Origin: Bifidobacterium catenulatum subsp. kashiwanohense JCM 15439 = DSM 21854
GTDB lineage: Bacteria > Actinomycetota > Actinomycetes > Actinomycetales > Bifidobacteriaceae
Direction: 5' to 3'
Assembly: GCF_001042615.1 (NCBI RefSeq)
Contig: NZ_AP012327.1
Location: 1,612,001-1,676,000, forward strand
Length of the DNA stretch: 64,000 nucleotides
Part shown: piece by piece, positions 45,605 to 55,072 of the stretch
Layout of the letters: each line of letters begins with the position of its first letter
Numbering within the stretch: the stretch's first letter is position 1
The notes under the pieces: generated by a model
Seen by the model: the letters and a program-made list of their open reading frames with translations, nothing else
The model's database searches: none
Told to the model about the DNA's origin: nothing
Position numbers and translations under genes: made by a program

Positions 45605-48600
45605 AATTCGAATATCCTTCCCAACTGCCGGTTTCCGCTGCACGTAGTGATATTGCCGAGGCGGTGAAGTCGAGCCAAGTGGTGATTGTGTCTGGTCAGA
45701 CGGGTTCCGGTAAGACCACGCAGCTGCCGAAGATTCTGTTGGAATTGGGCCGTGGATCGCATGGCAGGCAGATTGTGCACACGCAGCCGCGTAGGTTGGC
45801 CGCTCGTACCGTGGCCGAACGTATCGCCTCGGAGATGGGCGTGCGTTTGGGCGACGAGGTCGGCTATCAGGTGCGTTTCACCGATGAGAGCTCACCGAAG
45901 ACCCGTCTTCGCGTGGTGACCGACGGTATTCTGTTGGCACAGATTCAACGCGATCCGAAACTGATGCAATACGATACGATCGTTATCGACGAGGCGCACG
46001 AACGTAGTCTCAATATTGACTTTCTGCTCGGTTATTTGACTGCGCTATTGCCGAAACGCCGTGACCTGAAATTGGTGATCACGTCGGCGACGATCGACTC
46101 GGTGAAGTTTCAGGAGCATTTCGAACATGCTTTGCATACGAAAGTGCCAGTTATCGAGGTTTCGGGGCGAACCTACCCCGTGCAGGTCGTGTATGAGCCG
46201 CTGGGCACTGCTCCGGCATTGATGCGTTCCGTACCCGGTTTTGAAACGGGCGCGATGCCGGGCGATGCCGACTATGAGGCGTTGTCGGCCGCTCCCGACG
46301 CAAAGGATTCCCGCGAGCCGAACGTTGACATGCCGACGGCGGTGGCGCGCGCCTGTGCCGAGTTGGTGATTCATTCGAATCATGACCGTGGCCCGCGTGA
46401 TATTCTCGTGTTCGCTTCGGGCGAGCGCGACATTCATGATTTTGAGAATGCGCTGCGCCATCATTATGGTCCGCGTGCCATTGATATGCGTCGTCCTGAT
46501 GCGATTGAGATCGTGCCGCTGTTCGCGCGGCTGTCCGCCAAGGAGCAGCATCGCGTGTTTGAGCCGCATGACCATCAGCGTATTGTAATCGCTACGAATG
46601 TGGCTGAAACATCGTTGACGGTGCCGGGCATTCGTTACGTGGTCGACCCTGGCACCGCTCGTATTTCACGTTATTCGAAGAGCGCGAAGGTGCAACGGCT
46701 TCCGATTGAACCGATCAGTCAGGCGAGCGCGAACCAACGTTCGGGTCGTTGTGGCCGTATTGCCGATGGTATTGCGATTCGCTTGTATTCTCGCGAGGAT
46801 TTCGAGACGCGTCCGGAATTCACGGAGCCTGAGATTCTGCGCACGTCGTTGGGCGCGGTCGTGTTGCATATGCTGTCGGTGGGTGTGGCTCGTACCGCGC
46901 AGGATGTTACGGATTTCGGCTTTATCGATCCGCCTGACATGAAGGCGGTGTCTGATGGTTTCAATGAGTTGACCGAGTTGAAGGCTGTGGCACGCAAGCA
47001 TGGCGAGGTTGTGCTGACGCATACGGGTCGCATGCTTGCACGCATTCCAATCGACGTGCGTTTGGGCCGTATGATTATCGAGGCCGCGAAGTCGACCACG
47101 CCGAACACGTTGGCCGCGGTGCTGGTGGTGGTCGCGTTCCTGAGTTTGCAGGATCCCCGCGAACGCCCAGATGAGAATCGTGAGGAGGCCGACCGTATTC
47201 ATAACCGGTATGCCGATCCGTCCAGTGATTTTCTGACCTCGTTGAACTTATGGGATCGCGTGTTCCAAGCTGATGGCGAGCCGAGTAATTCCGCGCTTCG
47301 TAGGATTTGCAAGACTGAGTATTTGAGTTGGCTGCGTATCCGTCAGTGGAAGGATCTGGTCACGCAGTTGCGTGAAATGTGCAAGGAATTCAAGTTCAAG
47401 GTTGGCGATCCGATTCCGGCTTCGCGTCCTCCGCTTGAGATTCGTCAGCTTCCGTTGAATCAGCAGGCTGCGCATTCGTTGTGTTGTTCGTGGGATGCGC
47501 AGGGTATTCATACGTCGATGCTTTCGGGCTTGTTGTCGATGATGGGCATGCAGATCGTGCGTGAGCCGAAGGCATCTGATTTCGCTGGTTTGAAGGGCGC
47601 TGCCCGTGCGCGTGCCATGAAGCGTGCGCAGAAGATGGCGAAGAATGATTATCAGGGTGCGCGTGGCACGCATTTCGCGTTGTTCCCGGCTTCCGCGGTT
47701 GCCAAGTCAACGCCGCAATGGGTGATGAGCACGGAGTTGGTGGAAACGAGCCGCTTGTGGGCGCGATATTCCGCCCAGATCGATCCTGCTTGGGCTGAGC
47801 CGTTGGCGGGTTCGTTGACGCGAACCACGTATGCGGATCCGCATTGGTCTGGTTCGCGTGGCTCCGCGGTAGCGAGCGCGAAGGTGCTGTTGTATGGTTT
47901 GCCGATCGTGCAGGATCGTACGGTGCAGTGGGGTCGTATCAATCCGCTGGAGGCCCGTGATTTTCTGATTCGTCAGGGTTTGGTCGAGGGTGATATTCAG
48001 CAGCGGTTCTCGTATGACGATTTCATTGCGAAGAATCGCGATGTGTTGGAGGATGCCGCCGATGACGCGAGTCGTACACGTCAGATGGCGCAGACGGTCA
48101 GTGATGAGGATCTGTTCGATTTTTATAATTCGGTGATTCCTAATACTGTCACGTCGGTTGCGGATCTTGCGAAATGGTGGAAGTCGAAGCGTGATGAGCA
48201 GCCGGATTTGTTGGATTTTGATCCGGAGAAGGTGGAGCGTCTTGCTGATGCCGAGTCGGTGTCGTTGGCTGATTATCCGGATCATTGGCATACGTTGGGT
48301 ACGGACGGCTCCCCTATCGATTTGCGGTTGAGTTATGTGTATGATCCGCATGATCCAAACGATGGCGTGACCGTGCATGTGCCGTTGAAGGTGTTGTCTC
48401 GTTTGACACCGGAACAGTTCACGTGGAATGTTCCCGGATTGTTGGATGAGTTGATTGTCGGCATGATCAAATCGTTGCCGAAGACGTTGCGCGTGCAGTT
48501 TGTTCCCGCTCCTGATACGGCTCGTAAGATTCGTGCGTGGATTGATGAGAGGTATCCGGATCTGCCTGGTTCCGGTAGCCAGCAGAAGCCGAATCTTGCT

Positions 48601-49701
48601 CCTGCCAATGCGGAGGGTGTGGCCGCGTGGCCGGATTTGCCTCATGTGTTCACGCAGGCAGCCATCAGCATTGTTGGCGCGCAAATCCACCCTGAAGTGT
48701 TGAATGGTGAATTGTGGAGCAGGCTCACGCCGTATTTGCGCGTGACGTTCTCGGTGGAGCAACAGTTGCCTCCGAGTCGCAAGAGTCAGCATGGCAGGCG
48801 TCGTGCGCGGGGCCCCGTCAAGGTGCTTGGCACGGGCAAATCGTTGGTGGAGTTGCAGCGCAAGTTTGCGGAGCAGGCCGAGGCTTCCGCACGACAGATG
48901 GTGAAGAAGCAGGCGGAAAACGCTGGGAATCAGGGCAAGCTTGTGGAGCAGGCCAATCTGCTGCATAAGGCTGGTGCCACTACTGAAGCTCGTTCCACCA
49001 TGCTGTGGCACGGTGCGCTTGATGTTTTGCGTATGCCGAGCGAGCGTATTTCGTCGCGTTGGTTGGGTGCGGAGGCGTTGATGTTGGCGTCCGCGCCATA
49101 TCAGTCCACGAAGGATCTTGCTGAGGATCTGCAGTTGGCTGCGGTGAAGCGTTTGCTGCCGAATGTTGACGAATTGCCGGATGATGAGGCGTTGGCGAAT
49201 GCGGTGCTTGATGTGCGTGAAGTGTTCGAAGATACCGTATATGCGGTTGCGCATGATGTGATCGTTATTTTGAAGCGGTATGCGGAAGTTGATAAAGCCG
49301 TGTCAGGCAAGGCTGATCTGCCGATGTTGAGTGTTTTGCAGTCGATTCGTGAGCATATCGCCACGCTGGTGTATCCGGGATTCATTGGTAAGACTCCCCC
49401 GGATGCGTTGGTGTCGATTGAACGGTATTTGCATGCTGACATGCTTCGTTTAGGTAAGGCGAAGAACGACAAGAATCGTGATGTACGTTGGGCTTGGGAG
49501 GCTGATGAGGCCAAGCAGTTGGCCGACAAGGCCATGGCGAAGGCCGAGCGTGAGCCTGCAGGTCCGCGTCATGAGGCGTTGATGAAGCAGGCGGCCACCG
49601 CACGTTGGATGCTTGAGGAATTCTACGTATCACTGTGGGCACAGGAACTTGGCACGCCGAAGCCGATCAGCCTGCAGCGCATCAAGAAAGCGTTGAGCTA
49701 A
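45601..49701 (+). CDS. hrpA: ATP-dependent RNA helicase HrpA
   Basis: 1366 aa DEAH-box helicase. Walker A GQTGSGKTT at 32-40, DEAH at 130-133, SAT in VITSATID, and NVAETSLTVPGIRYVVDPG and QRSGRCGR of motifs V and VI. A long C-terminal half carries the OB-like and DUF3418 regions typical of bacterial HrpA. Translation is coupled to the methyltransferase. In E. coli it resolves stalled ribosomes, which fits the rRNA-modifying neighbour and hflX nearby. Confidence 0.94.
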   Translation: MKFEYPSQLPVSAARSDIAEAVKSSQVVIVSGQTGSGKTTQLPKILLELGRGSHGRQIVHTQPRRLAARTVAERIASEMGVRLGDEVGYQVRFTDESSPKTRLRVVTDGILLAQIQRDPKLMQYDTIVIDEAHERSLNIDFLLGYLTALLPKRRDLKLVITSATIDSVKFQEHFEHALHTKVPVIEVSGRTYPVQVVYEPLGTAPALMRSVPGFETGAMPGDADYEALSAAPDAKDSREPNVDMPTAVARACAELVIHSNHDRGPRDILVFASGERDIHDFENALRHHYGPRAIDMRRPDAIEIVPLFARLSAKEQHRVFEPHDHQRIVIATNVAETSLTVPGIRYVVDPGTARISRYSKSAKVQRLPIEPISQASANQRSGRCGRIADGIAIRLYSREDFETRPEFTEPEILRTSLGAVVLHMLSVGVARTAQDVTDFGFIDPPDMKAVSDGFNELTELKAVARKHGEVVLTHTGRMLARIPIDVRLGRMIIEAAKSTTPNTLAAVLVVVAFLSLQDPRERPDENREEADRIHNRYADPSSDFLTSLNLWDRVFQADGEPSNSALRRICKTEYLSWLRIRQWKDLVTQLREMCKEFKFKVGDPIPASRPPLEIRQLPLNQQAAHSLCCSWDAQGIHTSMLSGLLSMMGMQIVREPKASDFAGLKGAARARAMKRAQKMAKNDYQGARGTHFALFPASAVAKSTPQWVMSTELVETSRLWARYSAQIDPAWAEPLAGSLTRTTYADPHWSGSRGSAVASAKVLLYGLPIVQDRTVQWGRINPLEARDFLIRQGLVEGDIQQRFSYDDFIAKNRDVLEDAADDASRTRQMAQTVSDEDLFDFYNSVIPNTVTSVADLAKWWKSKRDEQPDLLDFDPEKVERLADAESVSLADYPDHWHTLGTDGSPIDLRLSYVYDPHDPNDGVTVHVPLKVLSRLTPEQFTWNVPGLLDELIVGMIKSLPKTLRVQFVPAPDTARKIRAWIDERYPDLPGSGSQQKPNLAPANAEGVAAWPDLPHVFTQAAISIVGAQIHPEVLNGELWSRLTPYLRVTFSVEQQLPPSRKSQHGRRRARGPVKVLGTGKSLVELQRKFAEQAEASARQMVKKQAENAGNQGKLVEQANLLHKAGATTEARSTMLWHGALDVLRMPSERISSRWLGAEALMLASAPYQSTKDLAEDLQLAAVKRLLPNVDELPDDEALANAVLDVREVFEDTVYAVAHDVIVILKRYAEVDKAVSGKADLPMLSVLQSIREHIATLVYPGFIGKTPPDALVSIERYLHADMLRLGKAKNDKNRDVRWAWEADEAKQLADKAMAKAEREPAGPRHEALMKQAATARWMLEEFYVSLWAQELGTPKPISLQRIKKALS

Positions 49702-49721
49702 CGCATATCATCTTTCATATT

Positions 49722-49766
49722 CCATTGCCGTCGATACTTGCAGTTTTCCAGTATCGACGGCAATGG
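49722..49766. terminator. Hairpin after hrpA
   Basis: A perfect 17-bp stem, CCATTGCCGTCGATACT with its complement, around an 11-base loop, between convergent genes. Confidence 0.8.
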
Positions 49767-49810
49767 TCCCTAACGAAATCATCCCCAACCGAACCATGGG
49801 TTAGCGATGT

Positions 49811-50887
49811 TTAGCGTTGCTTGAAGAAACGGAATAACTGCGTTTCACGTATCGTCATACCGACGAGCATGCTTGATACCATCACTCCAGCGAATATCGC
49901 ACATGGCGTGCGCATCGCACCCAACCATACGGTCATCGCATCGGCGCTGCTCATGCGAACGCAATACGCGCTCAACAGCGCGACTGAAGAGGCACACGCC
50001 AAACCGCTCCAAATCATCGTTTCCGCAGTGATTTCCAGCAATTGCGCACCTTTGGACTGCCCTGAATGCAATGCGCCAGCATATTCCAATCTACGACGAC
50101 GTACGCTGAACGCGCCGAACAGCAGCCCCACAGCCAATCCCAGCCACGGCATCCAACGGGTCATACGCTGCTCGTACGAAGCTTGCGCATCGTAATGCGA
50201 ATCGAAACTCTTATTCACCTGCGTCACGCCGGCATTGGATGGCGAACCCGACGCAACCAGCGTGGAATATAACAAATCCCCCGTCTGCCCGCTTTGCGGC
50301 CACTGTCTGACCCAACATTCGTCGAACGTGCCATTCGACGCGGATACAGGCACCAGGAACGCGTAGGCGAATCGCGTGTCACGACCATCGTTCGGCCAAT
50401 CAAACACGCCTGCGACGCTCATCGTTCCCTGTTCGGTCTGCATTACGCTGCCTTTGGTGAGACCAAAATCCTTGGCCACGTCGGTAGATATCCACACGCC
50501 GGACACATCGGACTTCGCGCTCCCGGCGATCATCCTAATCATGCCGGGCGTCACTTCATACGACGATATATCCTTGCCGGGCGTGGCAAGCGGCACAATC
50601 TGTTGACCGGCACGCATCGCACCGGCCAAGGTGCCCATCATACCGCCGCCAGCGTTGGCGAGCCTGTCGCATGCGGCTCCGTCCACCATTCCCCCGACGA
50701 TGGCGTTAACGTCGGCATAGGCGTTGATGCGTTGCACCGCCTCGGTTTCAAGCCCCACCACATTGACGGCCTCGTATCCGCCGAGCAATGTAGACGCAAA
50801 CAATACCGCTGCGAACATGAGCATCGCATGACTCACTCCCGCGCCAATATTTCGTAACGCTTCGGAAAGCACCGATCGTAATCGCAT
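49811..50887 (-). CDS. MacB/FtsX-like ABC permease
   Basis: 358 aa with the four-segment MacB layout: segment 1 at about 18-38, a large external domain (about 40-245, including IRMIAGSAKSDVSGVWISTDV), then three segments at the end (MPWLGLAVGLLFGAFSV, WSGLACASSVALLSAY, IFAGVMVSSMLVGM). Such permeases work as mechanotransducers rather than pumps. It starts 6 bases after the adaptor-like gene, and the matching ATPase is encoded divergently at 52968. Confidence 0.75.
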   Translation of the reverse strand: MRLRSVLSEALRNIGAGVSHAMLMFAAVLFASTLLGGYEAVNVVGLETEAVQRINAYADVNAIVGGMVDGAACDRLANAGGGMMGTLAGAMRAGQQIVPLATPGKDISSYEVTPGMIRMIAGSAKSDVSGVWISTDVAKDFGLTKGSVMQTEQGTMSVAGVFDWPNDGRDTRFAYAFLVPVSASNGTFDECWVRQWPQSGQTGDLLYSTLVASGSPSNAGVTQVNKSFDSHYDAQASYEQRMTRWMPWLGLAVGLLFGAFSVRRRRLEYAGALHSGQSKGAQLLEITAETMIWSGLACASSVALLSAYCVRMSSADAMTVWLGAMRTPCAIFAGVMVSSMLVGMTIRETQLFRFFKQR

Positions 50888-50893
50888 AATCGT

Positions 50894-51988
50894 CTACTCG
50901 CAGGTGAGATTGTTGAGTCCGCTGCCGATTTCCACATTGGATATCGAAGCGATGTCTTCGCTGTCGGCTTGCACGAGGCTCACGCCAAGTTCGCCTCCCA
51001 CGATCGACACTTTCACGGGAGTGTTGCCATGGTTATTGGATTTGGGCACGATGCAGCCGGTTGAACCGTTGATGCCGAATACCGCGCCGGCAGGAACGCG
51101 CAGCACTCGCATCCGTTCGCTCAAGGCCAGAGTGGCGTCCAATCCCGCCTTTTTGGATTCCACGTCCACGGATTGATAGCTGTTGTTCGCTTCGACTTGT
51201 TGCAGGAACCCGGCATCCGTGATTTCAGTGGTATTGGCTGGCAATGTTCCCGTAATGCCGAATATCGTCAACGTGCGGTCCTGTGCGGATGCGGTGCCGT
51301 TTTTGATGGTGAGTTTCGTCAATGATCCGGGGATTTTGCCGATTGCGGTGCCGCCCGTCACCATGGCTCCGGCGGTTGCGCTCCACTCGTCAACTGCGAC
51401 TTCGTGTCCGGGAATCCACAATATGTCGGCCAATGACAATGATCCGTCCGACGTATTACCGTTGTCGGTCATTAACTGCTTCCACCCGTCCGAGGTAGCC
51501 CACCCGTAGGTATCCGATCCGGGAACGCTGTTGTAGCCAAGTAAGTTGAGTTCATTATTCAGGGCGAGCACATCGCCGCCGGTGTCTCCGGTCTTCAAAT
51601 CGCGATACAAGGGGGTTGCGGTGTTCAACGCCACTACCGTGCGATCGTTCACCTGGTAGGCGCCTTTGCCTGAGGTCAGGCCGTCGCCGGACCAGTCCGC
51701 GGTGACCATGCCACTCGCATTGCCGGAAAGGTCACGGTCACTGGAAATGGTGGGCACCACAGTAACCTGCTGCGTGCCCGCGTATTCCTGTACGCTGGCG
51801 GGAGCCACAGTCCTCTCCCCCGCCGAACTGAGCAATGTCGGAGTGCGGTCAGGCAGCCACAATGCGCAGGATCCGACCGCAATACAGGCTGCCGTGACAG
51901 CCGCCAGCAGAGTCCAAGTCACAGCAGTGCATTTCGAACGTTTCCTGCCCATCCTCTGCTTCATTCCGAATCGTCGCGTCATACTCAC
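50894..51988 (-). CDS. Membrane-anchored adaptor-like protein of the ABC system
   Basis: 364 aa. A signal anchor (about 24-45, VTWTLLAAVTAACIAVGSCALW) is followed by an extracellular part with a peptidoglycan-binding-like stretch (GDTGGDVLALNNELNLLGY) and beta-rich segments with GGTAIGKIPGSLTKLTIKNG and LRVPAGAVFGINGSTGCIV, as in HlyD-type membrane fusion proteins of Gram-positive exporters. AAGGGG precedes the GTG start. The substrate of the system is unknown. Confidence 0.65.
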   Translation of the reverse strand: MSMTRRFGMKQRMGRKRSKCTAVTWTLLAAVTAACIAVGSCALWLPDRTPTLLSSAGERTVAPASVQEYAGTQQVTVVPTISSDRDLSGNASGMVTADWSGDGLTSGKGAYQVNDRTVVALNTATPLYRDLKTGDTGGDVLALNNELNLLGYNSVPGSDTYGWATSDGWKQLMTDNGNTSDGSLSLADILWIPGHEVAVDEWSATAGAMVTGGTAIGKIPGSLTKLTIKNGTASAQDRTLTIFGITGTLPANTTEITDAGFLQQVEANNSYQSVDVESKKAGLDATLALSERMRVLRVPAGAVFGINGSTGCIVPKSNNHGNTPVKVSIVGGELGVSLVQADSEDIASISNVEIGSGLNNLTCE

Positions 51989-52063
51989 ATATACCCCTTC
52001 TCACAACCAACAAGCACCATCAGCGAACACATCACCATGATTCCCCTGGAATCACTTACCTTC

Positions 52064-52774
52064 TCACCACAACTGTTCCGTATCGTCGGTCGCATATCCC
52101 ACGTTGTAGCCGTTCGACACAAGGCAACTGCGCACTTGCAGGTTCTGCATGTCAAACGAAGTGTTGCCATCCGTTCCGGAAAACTCCTTGTTGAACCGGC
52201 TTACGGTATAGTCCTTCGGCACGAGCGAGTCTCTATGCAAACAATCGACCACGGCCTGCGCTTGATCGGCATACAGATTCGGATTGCCTACGATAATGCC
52301 GTACACATCTTGCACATCTGCAACATACTCATCGCCGCATTCCGTGGAATCATCGGAATATCGGGATTCCTGAATGGTCGTTCCCTGTTTGTGTCCAGCT
52401 TCGACGTAGAGTCCGCTCGGATATTTGATGAGTTTGATTTCCTTATATCCTTTGTCGATCATGCACTGCCGGTAATCAGACCAGGCTTTCTCATAATCCG
52501 ACGTCGAAATCTCACCCGTACTTTTGGCTTTGTCCAATATCGTTTTCTGCGATTCAGCGATATTACCTTGCGATTCCCGCTGTTCGACCCATTCACTCAA
52601 AGACGCCGCCAATTTCTGTCCACCGGTTGACCCATTTTCGGATGATGATTCCGATGTGACAGAATCAGAAGATGTGCCTGTGGCATCCTGATTAATTGAG
52701 CATCCAGCCAAAAGCATTGACAATGCGACAGCAAGAACGCAAGTCTTGCAAAATGACATCCAAGAAGTCACCAT
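52064..52774 (-). CDS. Hypothetical lipoprotein
   Basis: 236 aa from the ATG at 52774 (GGGGGTG upstream). Signal peptide CVLAVALSM and lipobox LLAGC. The mature part starts with a Ser/Thr-rich linker, then a helical region with YRQCMIDKGYKEIKL and RSCLVSNGYNVGYA, with several cysteines that could pair. No family recognised. It is the first gene of the adaptor/permease operon, so it probably serves as a binding or sensing component. The frame is open further upstream without a signal peptide. Confidence 0.7.
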   Translation of the reverse strand: MVTSWMSFCKTCVLAVALSMLLAGCSINQDATGTSSDSVTSESSSENGSTGGQKLAASLSEWVEQRESQGNIAESQKTILDKAKSTGEISTSDYEKAWSDYRQCMIDKGYKEIKLIKYPSGLYVEAGHKQGTTIQESRYSDDSTECGDEYVADVQDVYGIIVGNPNLYADQAQAVVDCLHRDSLVPKDYTVSRFNKEFSGTDGNTSFDMQNLQVRSCLVSNGYNVGYATDDTEQLW

Positions 52775-52967
52775 CTTCACCCCCGTACTAATGTGCCACA
52801 GCGAGTGTAGCACTGCACGATAATGTGCATAGCAAGCGGCGTTTCCGAAAAACTTACTTGCATATACACAAATGAGGTAGGGTGGGTGTTGCATGGGGGT
52901 GATTGGCGGACTATAAATGATTGGCAAGGGTGCGTCGGTAAGGTGATTGCCTCGTGAAAGGTTGGCT

Positions 52968-53618
52968 ATGCGCGTTGCGGTTGAGGGGTTGGCTCATCGA
53001 TTTGAGGGAACCGATCTGCTGTTCGAGAATTTGAGTTTCGTGGCCGAACCTGGTGTAACCATTGCGATATGCGGTCCGTCGGGATGCGGCAAGTCAACAT
53101 TGCTGTCGATTCTTGCAGGATGGGAGCAGCCTTACGCTGGCACGGTGACGCGAGAAGATGTGGATCGTGTTGGATGGGTGTTTCAGAATCCGTATGGTGT
53201 TGCGGAACGCACGGCGCTCGACCATGTGGTGTTTCCACTGCTCGCCAAGGGAATGAGCCGCCGCGAAGCGGAACCGAAGGCTTTGGAAGCGATGGAACTG
53301 TTCGATCTGGCGTATGCGGCGGACAGGCGTTTCTGCGATTTGTCTGGAGGCGAGGCGCAGCGTCTTATGCTCGCGCGTGCGGTATGCTCCAGGCCGAGCA
53401 TGTTGCTGGTTGATGAGCCGACCGCCCAGTTGGATACGCGTACATCGCATTCCGTAAGCCATGTGCTCGGCAATCTGGCCGGTCAGGGCATGATCGTGCT
53501 GGTGGCAACCCATGATCCGGACACGCGGAACGCATGCGATCGCGTAATCGACCTAGCCGACTACGCTCCGCAAGTCGGCGGATCTACTGCCCAACTCGCC
53601 AACATCGCAGTCCCCTAA
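52968..53618 (+). CDS. ABC transporter ATPase (LolD/MacB type)
   Basis: 216 aa. Walker A GPSGCGKST, Q-loop VFQNPYG, signature LSGGEAQRL, Walker B MLLVDEPTAQLD and the H-loop VATHDPD. GAAAGG precedes the ATG. It is divergent from the lipoprotein/adaptor/permease genes, is the only ATPase nearby, and is of the class that pairs with MacB-like permeases. Confidence 0.87.
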   Translation: MRVAVEGLAHRFEGTDLLFENLSFVAEPGVTIAICGPSGCGKSTLLSILAGWEQPYAGTVTREDVDRVGWVFQNPYGVAERTALDHVVFPLLAKGMSRREAEPKALEAMELFDLAYAADRRFCDLSGGEAQRLMLARAVCSRPSMLLVDEPTAQLDTRTSHSVSHVLGNLAGQGMIVLVATHDPDTRNACDRVIDLADYAPQVGGSTAQLANIAVP

Positions 53619-53715
53619 TCGTTTTCCGCATTCTCAACGAATGACAGATAAAAACTTCCATAACTTTGCCGCTCTCAAAACCAATCGTTCAAACCACAAC
53701 CAAATGCCATCAGGC

Positions 53716-54936
53716 TTACTGTTTGGCGTAGAAATCGCGTTCTCGAGCTACGAACGGGAGTAGCAGGGTTGTGGTGCCAACCGCACACAGCAAGAAGATC
53801 GCGCCCACAGGACCAAGCCACATCAATCCCAAATGGGTGTTGACCAGTCCGCCAACCGCGGAGCCGACCGCAATGCCGATGTTGAACGACATGGAGTTGA
53901 GCGACGCGGCCAGATTCAACGATCCCGGATGCGACTGCGAGGCAACATCCATATACAGCACCTGCGAGGCGGAATTCTGCAGATACATGAACATGCCAAG
54001 CACCACCAGCAGCAACGCACCATACACAGGCACCCAATGCGCTACGATCAGCGATGCCATAAGCACGGCGTGCGCGCAGTAGATCGGACGAATATGCGTC
54101 AGCGGTTCCACTCCCCTGCCACGGTCGGCAAGCTTGCCGCCATACAGGTTGCTCCACAGGCAGGCCGCGCCGAAAATCACCAGGCCGACGCTTAAATACT
54201 GTTCGGGAACATGCACTTCGTCTCGCATGATCGGCGTCAGATACGTGTAGAACACGTAAGTTGCCGCCGCGCCAAACACCACGTCAAGCACGCCCAGCTG
54301 AATACGACGGTCGAAAAACAGGCGGAATTGCGGCAGAAAACCAATCTTCACAATATGGCTGTTGCGCGGCAGCACCATCACCATGAGCACAATAAGCGCC
54401 ACCGTAAGCACGTTCACCAAATGGAACGCCCAACGCCAACCGAACGTGTTCGCAACCCACGTGCCAACCGGCACACCCACCACGGATGCGATGGAGAAGC
54501 CAGAAAACACCCATGCGATGAACTTCGTGCGGTACTGTTCAATTGTTACATCGGGCGCGTACGTCATGGCGATGGCCACCAGCGTGCCAGATACCAACGC
54601 GATGAGGATTCGCGCCACCACGAGCACGCCATAATTCGGCGCGAACGCGCACAACACGTTGCCAATAAGAAACACCCCAACCAGTGTCAGATGCGTGGCA
54701 AAACGCGGAAAACGAGCCGACAACGCCGATCCGAGCGGCGTAACCGGCGCATACACAAACGCGAAAAGCGACACAAGATTGCCGATCGTCACCTCCGACA
54801 CCTTCAAACCGGCCGCGATATCCGGCAGAATGCCAACGACAATGAACTCGCTCATGCCCAGCATGAAACTCAACGAGATCAGCACAATCACAGGCAGATT
54901 GAAAAAACGCTCCTTCGCCACATCACTCTTCGCCAT
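53716..54936 (-). CDS. MFS efflux transporter (DHA1, AraJ-like)
   Basis: 406 aa, twelve membrane segments. The start LSFMLGMSEFIVVGILPDIA is typical of the AraJ/YdhP sugar or drug efflux group, with motif A near PLGSALSARFPR. The substrate is not predictable. The ATG at 54936 has GGAGGAG 6 bases upstream; an earlier ATG at 54951 overlaps that site. A set of inverted CGTCA/TGACG half-sites lies in the upstream region. Confidence 0.87.
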   Translation of the reverse strand: MAKSDVAKERFFNLPVIVLISLSFMLGMSEFIVVGILPDIAAGLKVSEVTIGNLVSLFAFVYAPVTPLGSALSARFPRFATHLTLVGVFLIGNVLCAFAPNYGVLVVARILIALVSGTLVAIAMTYAPDVTIEQYRTKFIAWVFSGFSIASVVGVPVGTWVANTFGWRWAFHLVNVLTVALIVLMVMVLPRNSHIVKIGFLPQFRLFFDRRIQLGVLDVVFGAAATYVFYTYLTPIMRDEVHVPEQYLSVGLVIFGAACLWSNLYGGKLADRGRGVEPLTHIRPIYCAHAVLMASLIVAHWVPVYGALLLVVLGMFMYLQNSASQVLYMDVASQSHPGSLNLAASLNSMSFNIGIAVGSAVGGLVNTHLGLMWLGPVGAIFLLCAVGTTTLLLPFVARERDFYAKQ

Positions 54937-55007
54937 ACTCTTCTCCTCCATAGCCCCTCGCGCTCCCCACGCCTTGCCAGACTCACATTTCCCTTAGAAG
55001 CTTCTCA

Positions 55008-55036
55008 CGTCAATCGATTGACGAATCAATCGTCAA
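55008..55036. promoter_or_regulatory. Overlapping palindromes between MFS gene and secreted protein gene
   Basis: CGTCAATCGATTGACG (55008-55023) is a perfect 16-base palindrome. TTGACGA-ATCAA-TCGTCAA (55018-55036) overlaps it, giving three CGTCA-type half-sites. It is a likely operator for a dimeric regulator whose gene is not in view. Confidence 0.6.
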
Positions 55037-55072
55037 ACAAACGATAAGCCAAACGCGATACAATGACGCGCG

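Noticed and set aside
47707..49254. 515-aa open frame antisense to hrpA
   Set aside because: Arg/Ile/His-rich shadow of a high-GC gene; no ribosome site or domain.
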